Source: Prado023 sp963798745 | GTDB taxonomy: Bacteria; Actinomycetota; Actinomycetes; S36-B12; CAIYMF01 | Direction: 5' to 3' | Length of the DNA: 64,000 nt | Assembly (NCBI GenBank): GCA_963798745.1 | Contig: CAWCUF010000002.1 | Span: 372,001 to 436,000 of the forward strand | Notes under the pieces: model-generated | Databases searched by the model: none | Told to the model about the DNA's origin: nothing | Seen by the model: the letters and a program-made list of their open reading frames with translations, nothing else | In this document: one piece after another, positions 32,166-40,952 of the stretch | Numbering within the stretch: position 1 is the first letter of the stretch | How the letters are laid out: every line of letters starts with the position of its first letter | Position numbers and translations under genes: made by a program

Positions 32166-33125
32166 TCAGCGGGTCCGCAGGGCCTGGATCTCGACCACGG
32201 GCATCGTCCGGGTGGGGCCGGTCAGTGTGAACTGGATGGTGCCGGCTTGCCCGGCTCCGTCCCAGTCGACCTCCCAATGCGTGGTGGCCTGCACCTCGTA
32301 TGCCCCATCTGGCTGGTCACGTGAGTCCACCAGGTAGGTGTGCCCGCAGGTGGGGGAGTCCCTCGCTCCGTCAGCCCGGGTCCACTCGGTGCCCTTGCCG
32401 CGGCAGGTCACCTGGGTTCCGTCGCCCATGTCCCAGACCACTCTGGCGACTGTTGCGGTGGCGGTCACCGACACCGGTCCCGCGGTGGCGGTGCGGGTGA
32501 TCGGCCCGAACGAGTTGGCGTCGTGGTTGTCGATCCAGAGCCAGGTCTGAATGCCGACCACCCCGGGAGCATCCGGCTTGATCGGGGTAGCCCCGACCTT
32601 GGCGCCCACCAGGCGCATCGACTCCACAGCCTTTCGGGCCAGCTCCGCCGGGTTCACCCCAGCATCGGCGGGAGGGGGATCGGGGGACCAGAAGTAGGTC
32701 GGCACGCTTGCGACCGTTCCGCCCCATAGGTCGAATGCGCTGGGAGGGGTGCAGCGGTAGATGGCACCCTCGGAGTTGCCTTGCCACACATCGTCGTCCG
32801 CGGGTGGCTGCGGGTCCGCCAGGCCGACCCAGCACTGCCGATCGTTGCTCCACCACTGCCCAGCCCCAGGAGGATCGCAGTCGATCGCGTTTCCCTGGAA
32901 CTCGCACGTCTGCTTCTTCGTGCTGGATGCGCCCGCGTTCTGCCTCGTCCCGGGCGGGCCCGTCCCAGGCCGACTGATCAGCGCCGCCACCGTGCACACC
33001 TCGGCCAGCGATGCGTCGTATGACAGTCGGCTGGGGGTCGCGGCATGCGGAGGCTGCCAGGTAAGGCTGCGCGAAGAGGCCACGCCGGTCAGCAGGGTGG
33101 CCTGCGACCGTGGGCGGGTCAGCAT
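32166..33125 (-). CDS. PKD-like 'ATP/GTP-binding protein' family of streptomycetes, function unknown
   Basis: 319 aa from an ATG that overlaps the upstream lipoprotein stop (ATGCTGA), which supports this start. The body has the family's Cys pairs ('KQTCEFQGNAIDCDPP', 'WSNDRQCWVGLADPQPPADDDVW'), 'NPAELARKAVESMRL', and a PKD-like end with 'VVWDMGDGTQVTCRGKGTEW' and 'SPTCGHTYLVDS'. Proteins like this occur in Streptomyces next to a lipoprotein and are loosely annotated. They are probably exported, yet a clear signal peptide is missing here, and the first 60 residues look non-native, so the N-terminus may be frameshifted. Confidence 0.7.
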   Translation of the reverse strand: MLTRPRSQATLLTGVASSRSLTWQPPHAATPSRLSYDASLAEVCTVAALISRPGTGPPGTRQNAGASSTKKQTCEFQGNAIDCDPPGAGQWWSNDRQCWVGLADPQPPADDDVWQGNSEGAIYRCTPPSAFDLWGGTVASVPTYFWSPDPPPADAGVNPAELARKAVESMRLVGAKVGATPIKPDAPGVVGIQTWLWIDNHDANSFGPITRTATAGPVSVTATATVARVVWDMGDGTQVTCRGKGTEWTRADGARDSPTCGHTYLVDSRDQPDGAYEVQATTHWEVDWDGAGQAGTIQFTLTGPTRTMPVVEIQALRTR

Positions 33126-33730
33126 GGTTGGGGCTGGTCGTGGCCCTTGGGGGGCAGGACCTGGGCGACGGCCCACCCGGGGGCGGGTAGGTAGGTGGTC
33201 TTGATCACTCGGTACTGGGCGTGTTCCCGAGCGGCCCGTCCGCGCCTCGCCCGTCCTCGGTGCCGCTCGATAGGCGTCTTGTCGACGCACACTTGGAGGA
33301 TCGACGGTGGGCGGGTCGCCTGTGAGGTCGACCTTGACTGGGTCGACCGAGCCGATCTTCACGGGTCCGGTGGACTCAGACCGGTGGACTTGCGCCAGCG
33401 GACCACGAGTCTGCTGCAGGTTGCAGTAGGTCTCGATCCTGAGTTGCGGGTTGGTCGATGACGTCGTTGATGTCGTTGAGGTGGCGGGTCGGGGTCGGCC
33501 AGCAGGTCGTAGAACATCTGTTCGTAGGCCAGGACCACGGCCGCAGCCTCTTCGACCGCCTGCTGCTGCGCTGCGGTCAGCGTCGAGGACGGCGACGTTG
33601 AAGGACTTGCCGGCGCAGATGCGGACGGTTCAGGAGTCCCGCTGGTGATCGGAGCGGGATCGCTGGTGCATCCGGCGAGCAGCAGGCCCAGAGCCGCGGC
33701 TGCGGCCAACGTTCGGACGTGGGTTCTCAT
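33119..33730 (-). pseudogene. Frameshifted lipoprotein, partner of the PKD-like protein
   Basis: It starts with a normal signal peptide and lipobox (LLLAGCTSD) and a Ser/Thr/Pro linker, then 'AAQQQAVEEAAAVVLAYEQMFYDLLADPD'. Beyond that the reading is lost; expected downstream pieces appear in other frames: 'KIGSVDPVKVDLTGDPPTVD', then 'CVDKTPIERHRGR' and 'YRVIKTTYLPAPGWAVAQVLPP' ending in Cys. At least two frame changes separate these. It may be a decayed gene or sequence error; the next gene's start overlaps its stop. Confidence 0.6.
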
Positions 33731-33942
33731 GACAGGTCCTCGCGAATGCGTTCGACGGGGGTGGCGGGCTGGCGGGTCGAGGGCCGGGGCGAGTCGGCCT
33801 TCTGCGAGGTGATCTGCCCGGAGTCAGCAGCAGGAGCAGAACGCTGGGTCCACGCAGCGGCGTGCGCGATGAACCTGCCGCTCGTCGTGCAGGTTGCCAT
33901 GCTGGTCACGGTTACCTCCCCCGAGGTGCCACCGGCGCCCAT
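33727..33942 (-). CDS. Possible small protein upstream of the lipoprotein
   Basis: 71 codons (or 57 from an inner ATG) ending in an ATGA overlap with the lipoprotein start. Sequence: low hydrophobicity, 'GRFIAHAAAWTQRSAPAADS', Pro/Arg-rich tail. The tight overlap is the main reason to believe it; I do not recognise it. The remaining 33943-34108 stretch should carry the promoter of the Wadjet operon; no clear elements were identified. Confidence 0.4.
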   Translation of the reverse strand: MGAGGTSGEVTVTSMATCTTSGRFIAHAAAWTQRSAPAADSGQITSQKADSPRPSTRQPATPVERIREDLS

Positions 33943-34108
33943 GGCCGGCGTGCTGCCGCACAGCGTATGTCGGAATTGTCGTATCTCCGAAATGGGTTGT
34001 GGACAACTGCCCGGTCAGCGCCCCGCGCCGGTGCCCATAGGCGAGCGACGATGGCGCGTGCTTGTGTCCCCGGCACGCGATGTCGCACGGGCTCTGTACG
34101 GTGCACGC

Positions 34109-35671
34109 ATGGCTGAGGGGACGATGGAGCCGCACGAGCGTCAGACGCTCGGCGCCCTTCGCTACGCCGTCAACGACGAGGCGGCCAGCTACCTGGCGAT
34201 CATGCGTCTGTTCACCACGGGCATGAGCGGCTTCCTGTCTGATCAGTCCGCCGATGAGGTGACCGGGCGGCTCGCTGAACTCGGCATCGGCCTGGACCGG
34301 GACATCGTCGATCAGCGCCTGTCCTACCTGGTGGAGCACGGCAACCTCGCGCGCAGCCCCCGCGAGGCCGAAGCGCGCAGTGTCCGGGAGTACCTCTCCA
34401 ACCGGGCGCGCTACCAGTTGACCCCGCGCGGCGAACTGGTCCACCGCCAGGTGGAGGAACTGCTGGCTCACTCCGACGGCGCGCGTGAGGTCTCCAGCGA
34501 GATGCTGCCCGGCATCCTCGCCGGCATCGAGGAGTTGGCGCGACTCGCCCGCCACGGCGTTCAAGAGGCCGACCCGCGCGACCTCGCAGGGCGCATCACG
34601 ACGCTGTTCGCGCAGTTCGAGGTGCTGGTCACCTCCACTCGGCAGTTCTACTCCTACCTCACCCAGGTCCTGACCCGGTTCGACCTGGGCCGCGACGAGT
34701 TCGTCATGTTCAAGGGCGCCCTGATCGACTACCTGCAGCGGTTCGTCGACGAGGTGTCCCGGCACATGCCACAGGTCGCCGATCGCCTCCGCGAACTCGA
34801 GCCGAGCGTCGCCGCGCTGTGCGCTCGGGCCAACGAGGGTGATCGGCTGGTCGGGCTCGATGGCAGTCAGGCTCGGCGGGCGACCGGTCTCGAACCGGCC
34901 GACTGGCAGAGCCTGCACGCGTGGTTCCTCGGCTCGCATGGGCGGCGCTCGGATGCGGACAACGTACGTCGCCTGGCCACCGACGCGATGCGCTCGCTGC
35001 TGACCAACCTGAGGCGCATCGCCGCCGGCGCTGATCGCCAGCAGAGCCGATACGCCGACCTGGTTCGGCTCGCCGGCTGGTTCGAGGCGTCCGACGACGA
35101 CCGCGCCCACGAGCTCTGGGCGGCGGCCTTCGGGCTCTACCCGGCACGCCACCTGTCGTTCCCCGCGGATCCGGACGGCGACCCGGTGCCCTCGACGCGC
35201 AGTTGGTGGCACTCGCCGGTGGCGCAGGTGCCCCTCGGGCTGCGCAGCCATGGCGATCGGAAGGCAGGTGGCCGAGCTGGCCCGCGCGCGGACTTCTCGG
35301 TGGCCAAGCAGGCCCGAATCGCCGAACGCAGAGAGCAACAGCACCGTCGGCTGGCGGCTGCCCGGGAACTGGCAGCGCACCTTGGAGCAGTGCAGGACGT
35401 CCGCCTCAGTGACGAAGCACGCGCGACCTTCCTCGAGTTGTACGTCGACGCACTCGCGCAGCACGGCAGACCGCTGACTCCGGACGCTGCGGCTCGGAGC
35501 CGGCTCCGGATCGTCGACACCACCCTGGAGATCGAGCTTCGATCCGCGGCCGGCGAGGTGGTGCGGATCAAGAGCCCCTCAGGTGTCCTGACGTTCCGGG
35601 ACCTGTCGGTTTGGCTGGAGGCTGGGGAGGCGGCCGACTCGACGGCCGAGGATCGGCGGGCCCGGGCATGA
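34109..35671 (+). CDS. jetA: Wadjet component JetA (TIGR02677/DUF2397)
   Basis: 520 aa from MAEGTMEPHERQ. It is a largely helical protein with a winged-helix-like N-terminus ('IMRLFTTGMSGFLSDQSADEVTGRL', 'RLSYLVEHGNLARSPR', 'RARYQLTPRGELVHRQVEELL'), then a DUF2397 body ('FYSYLTQVLTRFDLGRDEFVMFKGALIDYLQRFVDEVSRHMP'). By analogy with MukF/MksF it is the kleisin-like subunit that bridges the JetC ATPase heads. First gene of a four-gene operon; overlaps the next by ATGA. Wadjet systems recognise and cleave circular plasmid DNA. Confidence 0.9.
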   Translation: MAEGTMEPHERQTLGALRYAVNDEAASYLAIMRLFTTGMSGFLSDQSADEVTGRLAELGIGLDRDIVDQRLSYLVEHGNLARSPREAEARSVREYLSNRARYQLTPRGELVHRQVEELLAHSDGAREVSSEMLPGILAGIEELARLARHGVQEADPRDLAGRITTLFAQFEVLVTSTRQFYSYLTQVLTRFDLGRDEFVMFKGALIDYLQRFVDEVSRHMPQVADRLRELEPSVAALCARANEGDRLVGLDGSQARRATGLEPADWQSLHAWFLGSHGRRSDADNVRRLATDAMRSLLTNLRRIAAGADRQQSRYADLVRLAGWFEASDDDRAHELWAAAFGLYPARHLSFPADPDGDPVPSTRSWWHSPVAQVPLGLRSHGDRKAGGRAGPRADFSVAKQARIAERREQQHRRLAAARELAAHLGAVQDVRLSDEARATFLELYVDALAQHGRPLTPDAAARSRLRIVDTTLEIELRSAAGEVVRIKSPSGVLTFRDLSVWLEAGEAADSTAEDRRARA

Positions 35672-36885
35672 GGGGCCAGCGGCCGGAACGGCCACCGGCG
35701 GCGTCGGACCTGCTGGGCGAGGCGGACTTCCGCACTGCAGCGCGCGCATTGCTGGGCACTCCCCTGATCCACCCCGATCGGCAACCAGACGAGTTCGCGC
35801 TCGTTCGTCGTCATCAGGGCGACCTGGTCCGGTTCTTCGCCGAGGGACTGGGCTACAGGTTGGTCGTCGAGCCCGGGCTGGCCCGTCTGTTCAAGACGGG
35901 ACTGGGAGCGGATGCGAGCCGAGGGTTGCGGCGCCGCAACGATGCACCGTTCACGCCGCGCCGCTACGCGTTTCTCGCACTCACGCTGGCTGCCCTCACC
36001 CAGAGCCGGCGGCAGGTGATGGTCGACGAGCTCGTGGCCGGAGTTCGCTCGGCCGCCGTCGACGCGGGCCTCGACGTGGACCTGGACAACATCGCTGAAC
36101 GGCGGGCACTGCACTCCGCGCTGGTGGCGCTGGTCGAGCTGGGCGTGCTCAGCGAGCGTGATGGGGACCTCGAGCATTGGGCCGAGCGGCGCACGGAGTC
36201 CCTGCTCGACGTCCATCGCGATCGGTTGGGAGTCCTGATGGCCGCCCCGATCGGCTCGTGCGCCCGCCCGGAGGACGTCGTGGACGTGACCTCGGTGCCC
36301 TCGGCGGCAGGCGGCGCCCGGGTTGCGATCCGGCGTCGTTTGGTGGAGCAGCCGGTGATGTCGGTCATCGACCTGACCGAGGAGCAGCAGGGCTGGTGGC
36401 GACGAAACCGGGAGCGCGAGCGCGAGTGGTTCCAGCAGAAGCTCGGTCTCGACCTCGAGCTTCGAGCCGAGGGTGCGATCGCCATCGATCCAAGCGGGGA
36501 CCTCAGCGACCTGACCTTCCCCGCCGCCGGGTCGGCCAAGCATTTCGCGTTGCTGCTGGTGGCCGAGCTGGTCGACATGCTGCGCGCCGAGGAGCGTGCC
36601 GAGCTGGACGGCATCGCGTGGGCGCGCCTGGCGGCATCGACCGTCCGCCAGGCTGGCGACCGGGTGTTCGCAGCCTGGCGGCGGGGGTTGCGCAAGGACC
36701 ACCGGGAGAACCCAGACGCGGTCTTCGACGAAGCCCTGGGCATCCTCTCCGCCGTCGGTCTGCTGCGCCGCGACGACGGCGCAATCCTGATTCATGCCGC
36801 CGCCGCACGCTTTGCGCCACGCGCCGAGCTGCTGGCCGCCGCCGGGCCGTCAGGTCAGCGGTCCCTGTTCGAGGAGGACTCATGA
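35668..36885 (+). CDS. jetB: Wadjet component JetB (TIGR02678/DUF2398)
   Basis: 405 aa; start in the ATGA overlap. Begins with 'EADFRTAARALLGTPLIHPDRQPDEFALVRRHQGDLVRFFAEGLGYRLVVEPGLARLFK', the usual DUF2398 opening, and includes 'RRYAFLALTLAALTQSRRQVMVDEL' and 'VIDLTEEQQGWWRRNREREREWFQQKLG'. It corresponds to the MukE/MksE-like KITE subunit that binds JetA. It overlaps JetC by ATGA, so subunit ratios are set by coupled translation. Confidence 0.9.
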   Translation: MRGQRPERPPAASDLLGEADFRTAARALLGTPLIHPDRQPDEFALVRRHQGDLVRFFAEGLGYRLVVEPGLARLFKTGLGADASRGLRRRNDAPFTPRRYAFLALTLAALTQSRRQVMVDELVAGVRSAAVDAGLDVDLDNIAERRALHSALVALVELGVLSERDGDLEHWAERRTESLLDVHRDRLGVLMAAPIGSCARPEDVVDVTSVPSAAGGARVAIRRRLVEQPVMSVIDLTEEQQGWWRRNREREREWFQQKLGLDLELRAEGAIAIDPSGDLSDLTFPAAGSAKHFALLLVAELVDMLRAEERAELDGIAWARLAASTVRQAGDRVFAAWRRGLRKDHRENPDAVFDEALGILSAVGLLRRDDGAILIHAAAARFAPRAELLAAAGPSGQRSLFEEDS

Positions 36886-39800
36886 CGGCCACCATCGTGT
36901 CGCCCACACCCATCGCTGATGCCAGGAGTGCTGATCGGTTCCGGCTGAACCGCGCTGGGGTGCTCAATGTCTGGCAGTACGACGAGCAGGTCTTCAACTT
37001 CGCCGACGGTCGGCTGCTGCTGCGCGGAGCCAATGGGGCAGGCAAATCCAAGACCCTGGAGATGCTGCTGCCGTTCGCCCTGGACGGAGACAAGGCGCGG
37101 ATCACCGCGTCGGCCAAGCACCACACGAGCCTGCTGTGGCTGATGACCGACGGCCTGGAGGGCGGCAATCGCGTCGGGTACGTCTGGGTGGAGTTCCAGC
37201 GGGTAACCGCCGAGGGTGCTGTGGAGACCTACACCTGCGGAGTCGGGATCCGCGCCTCCGCGTCGGCCCGCGCCGCCACCGCCTGGCACTTCGTCACCGA
37301 CCAGCGGATCGGCACCGAGCTGAGCCTGGAGGACGACGCTGGTCCGCTGTCGATGCCTCGTCTGAAGGAGTTGCTGGGCGCCGAGCATGTCTTCGAGAAG
37401 TCCTCGGAGTACAAGGCCCACGTAGGGCGCACCTTGTTCGGACTGGACGCGGCGCAGTACGACGAGGTGCTGCGCCTGTTGTACTGGCTCCGGCAGCCAC
37501 AGGTCGGGGAGGACATCGAACCGGCCAAGCTCACGGCGCAGCTCTCCCAGGCGCTGCCGCAACTCGACGAGCAGGCGGTGCGGGCCGCGGGGGACACCTT
37601 CGACGAGCTCACTGCGTTCGGCGAGCAGATCGAGCGCCGGTCGGCAGCTGTCGGTGCGCTCACCCATCTCGCGGAGGCCTACACCCAGTATGCGCGGGCG
37701 GTGGTGGCCGAGCGGGCACGCATCGGTGCGCAGGCGCTGCGCAGCGAGCGCCGAGCGCGCGTGGAGGTGCGCAACGCCCTGACCCGTGCCGAGCAGGTCC
37801 ATGCCCAGGGAGAGTCGGCTCGGGCGGAACGCGAGACCGCGCGAGCCGGGATCGACGCAGACAATGCCCGGCTGCGGACCCTGGAGGACAGCCCGGAGTT
37901 CCGCGACCAGCGACGCCTCGACGAGCTGGATCGCATCGCCGGCCAGGACGCCGCGCTCGCGCAGCAGGCCGAGAGCCGATTTGCCGCTCAGCGTGGGGCT
38001 GTGGAGCACATCGACTTGGTCGCGACCGCTCGAGCCCACTCCGGCGAGAGCCTGCTGCTGGGGCACCGCGACCGGCTGCGGGATCTCGATCAGCGCCAAC
38101 GCGAGTCCGTGCCCGGGTCGAGTGTGCCAACCCCGACGGTCCTCGACGGGCTACGACTGAGTCGGGTCGAACAGCTGCCATCCGTGGTGGACGCCCTCGA
38201 CCAGTGCCTCGATGCGGTGCGATCGGCCAGATCTGCGGCCACTCGGCGCGTGGCAGGGGTCGGTGTCGTGCGGGCGGCGCTGGATCAGGTGGAGCGACTC
38301 AGGGGTTTGCAGACGCAGGCCGAGCGGGAGGCCGACCAGGCTGAACAGCGCTGGGAGCAGGCTCGCACGGCTCGGGTAGCCGCCGACCAGCAGTCTGAGA
38401 TTGAGCGGGCAGCCCTCGCCGCTGCGCTGACCGAGTGGGCCGCGACGCCGGGTGGCCCCGGCTTAGAGCTGCCCGACGATCTCGCTGAAGGGTGGCTCGC
38501 CGAGCTCCCGGCAGCGGCCAGGTCTGCTGCCGCCGCGCCGCTGGGCGCGATCCGCGAGGACCAACGTCGCACCGGCGCGCGCCTGGACAACGCCTGCGGC
38601 GAGCTCGCGCGCGTGACCGAACAGCGCGCCCTGGTCGCTGCCGAACGGGACCCGGCGCCGCCGCCCCCATCCCTTCCTCGTACCGACCGGGTCGACGGCG
38701 CCGCCCTGTGGCAGGTCCTCGACTTCGGCGAGGGAGTGCCTGACCCGGCGCGCGCCGGCCTGGAAGCCGCACTGCAGGCCTCTGGACTGCTCGACGCGTG
38801 GGTTCGTCCAGGCGGTCGGCTGCTCGATCCCGAGCAGCGCGACGTCGTGCTGGCGACCCATGCCGAGGGTGACGCGAGCGCGGGGTTGAACGAAGTGCTG
38901 GTACCTGACCTGCCAGCCGACTGCGACCTCGTTGCCGAGGATGTTCGCAGTGTGCTCGCTGGCATCAGTGTGGATCCCGACCCACAGACGCCGGCTGCCG
39001 TCCGCCCGGATGGCACCTGGCGGCTGGGACCGGCGCATGGCCGCGCCGCCAAGGAACGGGCGCAGTACATCGGTGCCACAGCTCGGGCCAACGAGCGCGC
39101 TCGTCAGCTCGCGGTGCTCGACGACGCGATCGCGGTCCGGCGCGCGGTGGTCCAGGAAGCCAGTGGCGTCCTCGAGGCGCTGCATGTGGCCGCGAGCGGG
39201 TTGGAGGCCTGGGCGGCTGCTGTGCCCTCCGGCCGGGTCTTGATCCAGGCGTGGATCCGCCTCGATGAGCGTCGCGTTGTTGAGGAGCGCGAGGAGCACG
39301 AGAATCGCACGGCCCAAGACGCGGCGCACGCGGCTCGCGAAGCGTCAGCCGACGCCCGTGCGCGACTGGACAGGGCAGCCTCAGAGCAGGAACTGCCTGC
39401 CGAGCGTGCTGCCCTGGACGCAGTCGAGCAGGCCTTGCGGGACCTCGACGAGGGCTTGCGCGATGCGCTGCGCAATGACCCGCCGATGAGAGTCAGCCTC
39501 ACGCACTGGCAGGAGACGGTCGCCGAGCAGACCAGCGCGCGCGACGCGCTCGCCCGCGACGAGGAGCATGCGGCGCAGGCAGTTGCGCGTGCGAACGTGT
39601 CGCGGGCGGAGTGCGAGTCGCTGCGTGCCTCGGTGGGCGACTCCGTCGAGACGTTGCAACGCCGGATCAGCGAAGTCAGGCAGTCGCGCAGGGACTACGA
39701 GTCTGCTGAGCAGGCGGCCGCCCATCGGGTCGAGGCGCTGATCCGCGAAGGCGGGCAGGCGCAGGAGGCGGCCAGCAACGCCGATCAGCGGCTCACCGAA

Positions 39801-40952
39801 CACGTGGCGCAGCGGTCTGTTGCGCTGCACACGCTCGCGGCGGTGGCAGCCGTGCCGGGGATGGTCGATGCCGCCGGCGTCGAGCCGGCGGCTGCCGGTG
39901 TGATCTCGGGTCTGGCGGGACACCCTGCCGAGGAGCCGGTCGGCCGAGCACCCGCTGCGAGCATCGACAACCTGGCCGAACTCAGTCCGGAGGAGGCCAG
40001 CTCTGCCGCCACCCGGGTGTGGCGGGCCCACAACGAGGCGGCCAGCGGCCCGGCCGCGGACCATCAGCCCACCGTCGTGGAGTTCGGCGACCTGCTCGCG
40101 GTCAGCGGGCGTGACGATGCGGGCGAAGCGCCCGTCGTCGCGCTGGCCCACCGGGTCCGCGCCGGTGTGGACCGGGATCGCGGGCTGCTGACCGAACGCG
40201 AGAAGGAGCAGTTCGAGGCGCACGTCCTCGGCGAGCTCGGGGACACGATCCGCCAGCGTCGGCGCGACGCCGAGGAGCTGGTGGCGGCCATGAACGACCA
40301 GTTGGGCCACGTCAGCACATCGCAGGGGATCCGGGTCAAGCTCGATTGGCGGCTGCGTGACGACGTTCCGCCGGAAGCCCGGGCTGCTGTGGAGTTGCTC
40401 GCGCAGCCGGTCGGGGCGCTGATCCCTGAGGAGCGCGCGAAGCTGCGTGACGTCCTGCATCGGCTCATCGAGGCCTCGCGGGCCGAGCATCCCGAGCTGT
40501 CCTACAGCGAGCACCTCGGCGCCGCGCTGGACTATCGGACGTGGTCAGCGTTCACGATCCGGTACACGCGCCCCGAGAACACGGGCCAGTGGGAGCGGCT
40601 GCACCGCCGGTCACCGTTGTCACAGGGCGAGCAGAAGGTGCTCTGCTACCTGCCTCTGTTCGCCGCCGCGGCGGCCCACTTCACCTCGTTGGCCGGCGCG
40701 GCGCCGCGCGCACCACGCCTGGTCCTCCTCGACGACGCCTTCCCGAAGATCGATGTGCGCACGCACCCCCTGTTGTTCGGACTACTGGTCCAACTCGATC
40801 TGGACTTCGTGATCACCAGCGAGCGGCTCTGGGGTGACCACTCCACGGTCCCGTCCCTGGCCATCTACGAGGCGCTACGCGACCCGAGCCAGCGCGGCAT
40901 CGCCCAGTACGAGTACCGATGGGACGGCCGCGTCCTGCAAGGCATGGGATGA
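36882..40952 (+). CDS. jetC: Wadjet component JetC, SMC-like ATPase (TIGR02680)
   Basis: 1356 aa from MTATIVSPTP; longer in-frame reading upstream lies inside JetB. Walker A is GANGAGKSKT at 49-58. Two long Ala/Arg/Glu-rich coiled-coil arms flank a central hinge-like region. Near the C-terminus are the ABC signature 'PLSQGEQKVLCYLPLFAAAA' (about 1245) and Walker B 'LVLLDDAFPKID' (about 1281). Two such heads dimerise on ATP and drive loop extrusion on DNA, which lets the complex judge whether the DNA is a small circle. It overlaps JetD by ATGA. Confidence 0.93.
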   Translation: MTATIVSPTPIADARSADRFRLNRAGVLNVWQYDEQVFNFADGRLLLRGANGAGKSKTLEMLLPFALDGDKARITASAKHHTSLLWLMTDGLEGGNRVGYVWVEFQRVTAEGAVETYTCGVGIRASASARAATAWHFVTDQRIGTELSLEDDAGPLSMPRLKELLGAEHVFEKSSEYKAHVGRTLFGLDAAQYDEVLRLLYWLRQPQVGEDIEPAKLTAQLSQALPQLDEQAVRAAGDTFDELTAFGEQIERRSAAVGALTHLAEAYTQYARAVVAERARIGAQALRSERRARVEVRNALTRAEQVHAQGESARAERETARAGIDADNARLRTLEDSPEFRDQRRLDELDRIAGQDAALAQQAESRFAAQRGAVEHIDLVATARAHSGESLLLGHRDRLRDLDQRQRESVPGSSVPTPTVLDGLRLSRVEQLPSVVDALDQCLDAVRSARSAATRRVAGVGVVRAALDQVERLRGLQTQAEREADQAEQRWEQARTARVAADQQSEIERAALAAALTEWAATPGGPGLELPDDLAEGWLAELPAAARSAAAAPLGAIREDQRRTGARLDNACGELARVTEQRALVAAERDPAPPPPSLPRTDRVDGAALWQVLDFGEGVPDPARAGLEAALQASGLLDAWVRPGGRLLDPEQRDVVLATHAEGDASAGLNEVLVPDLPADCDLVAEDVRSVLAGISVDPDPQTPAAVRPDGTWRLGPAHGRAAKERAQYIGATARANERARQLAVLDDAIAVRRAVVQEASGVLEALHVAASGLEAWAAAVPSGRVLIQAWIRLDERRVVEEREEHENRTAQDAAHAAREASADARARLDRAASEQELPAERAALDAVEQALRDLDEGLRDALRNDPPMRVSLTHWQETVAEQTSARDALARDEEHAAQAVARANVSRAECESLRASVGDSVETLQRRISEVRQSRRDYESAEQAAAHRVEALIREGGQAQEAASNADQRLTEHVAQRSVALHTLAAVAAVPGMVDAAGVEPAAAGVISGLAGHPAEEPVGRAPAASIDNLAELSPEEASSAATRVWRAHNEAASGPAADHQPTVVEFGDLLAVSGRDDAGEAPVVALAHRVRAGVDRDRGLLTEREKEQFEAHVLGELGDTIRQRRRDAEELVAAMNDQLGHVSTSQGIRVKLDWRLRDDVPPEARAAVELLAQPVGALIPEERAKLRDVLHRLIEASRAEHPELSYSEHLGAALDYRTWSAFTIRYTRPENTGQWERLHRRSPLSQGEQKVLCYLPLFAAAAAHFTSLAGAAPRAPRLVLLDDAFPKIDVRTHPLLFGLLVQLDLDFVITSERLWGDHSTVPSLAIYEALRDPSQRGIAQYEYRWDGRVLQGMG

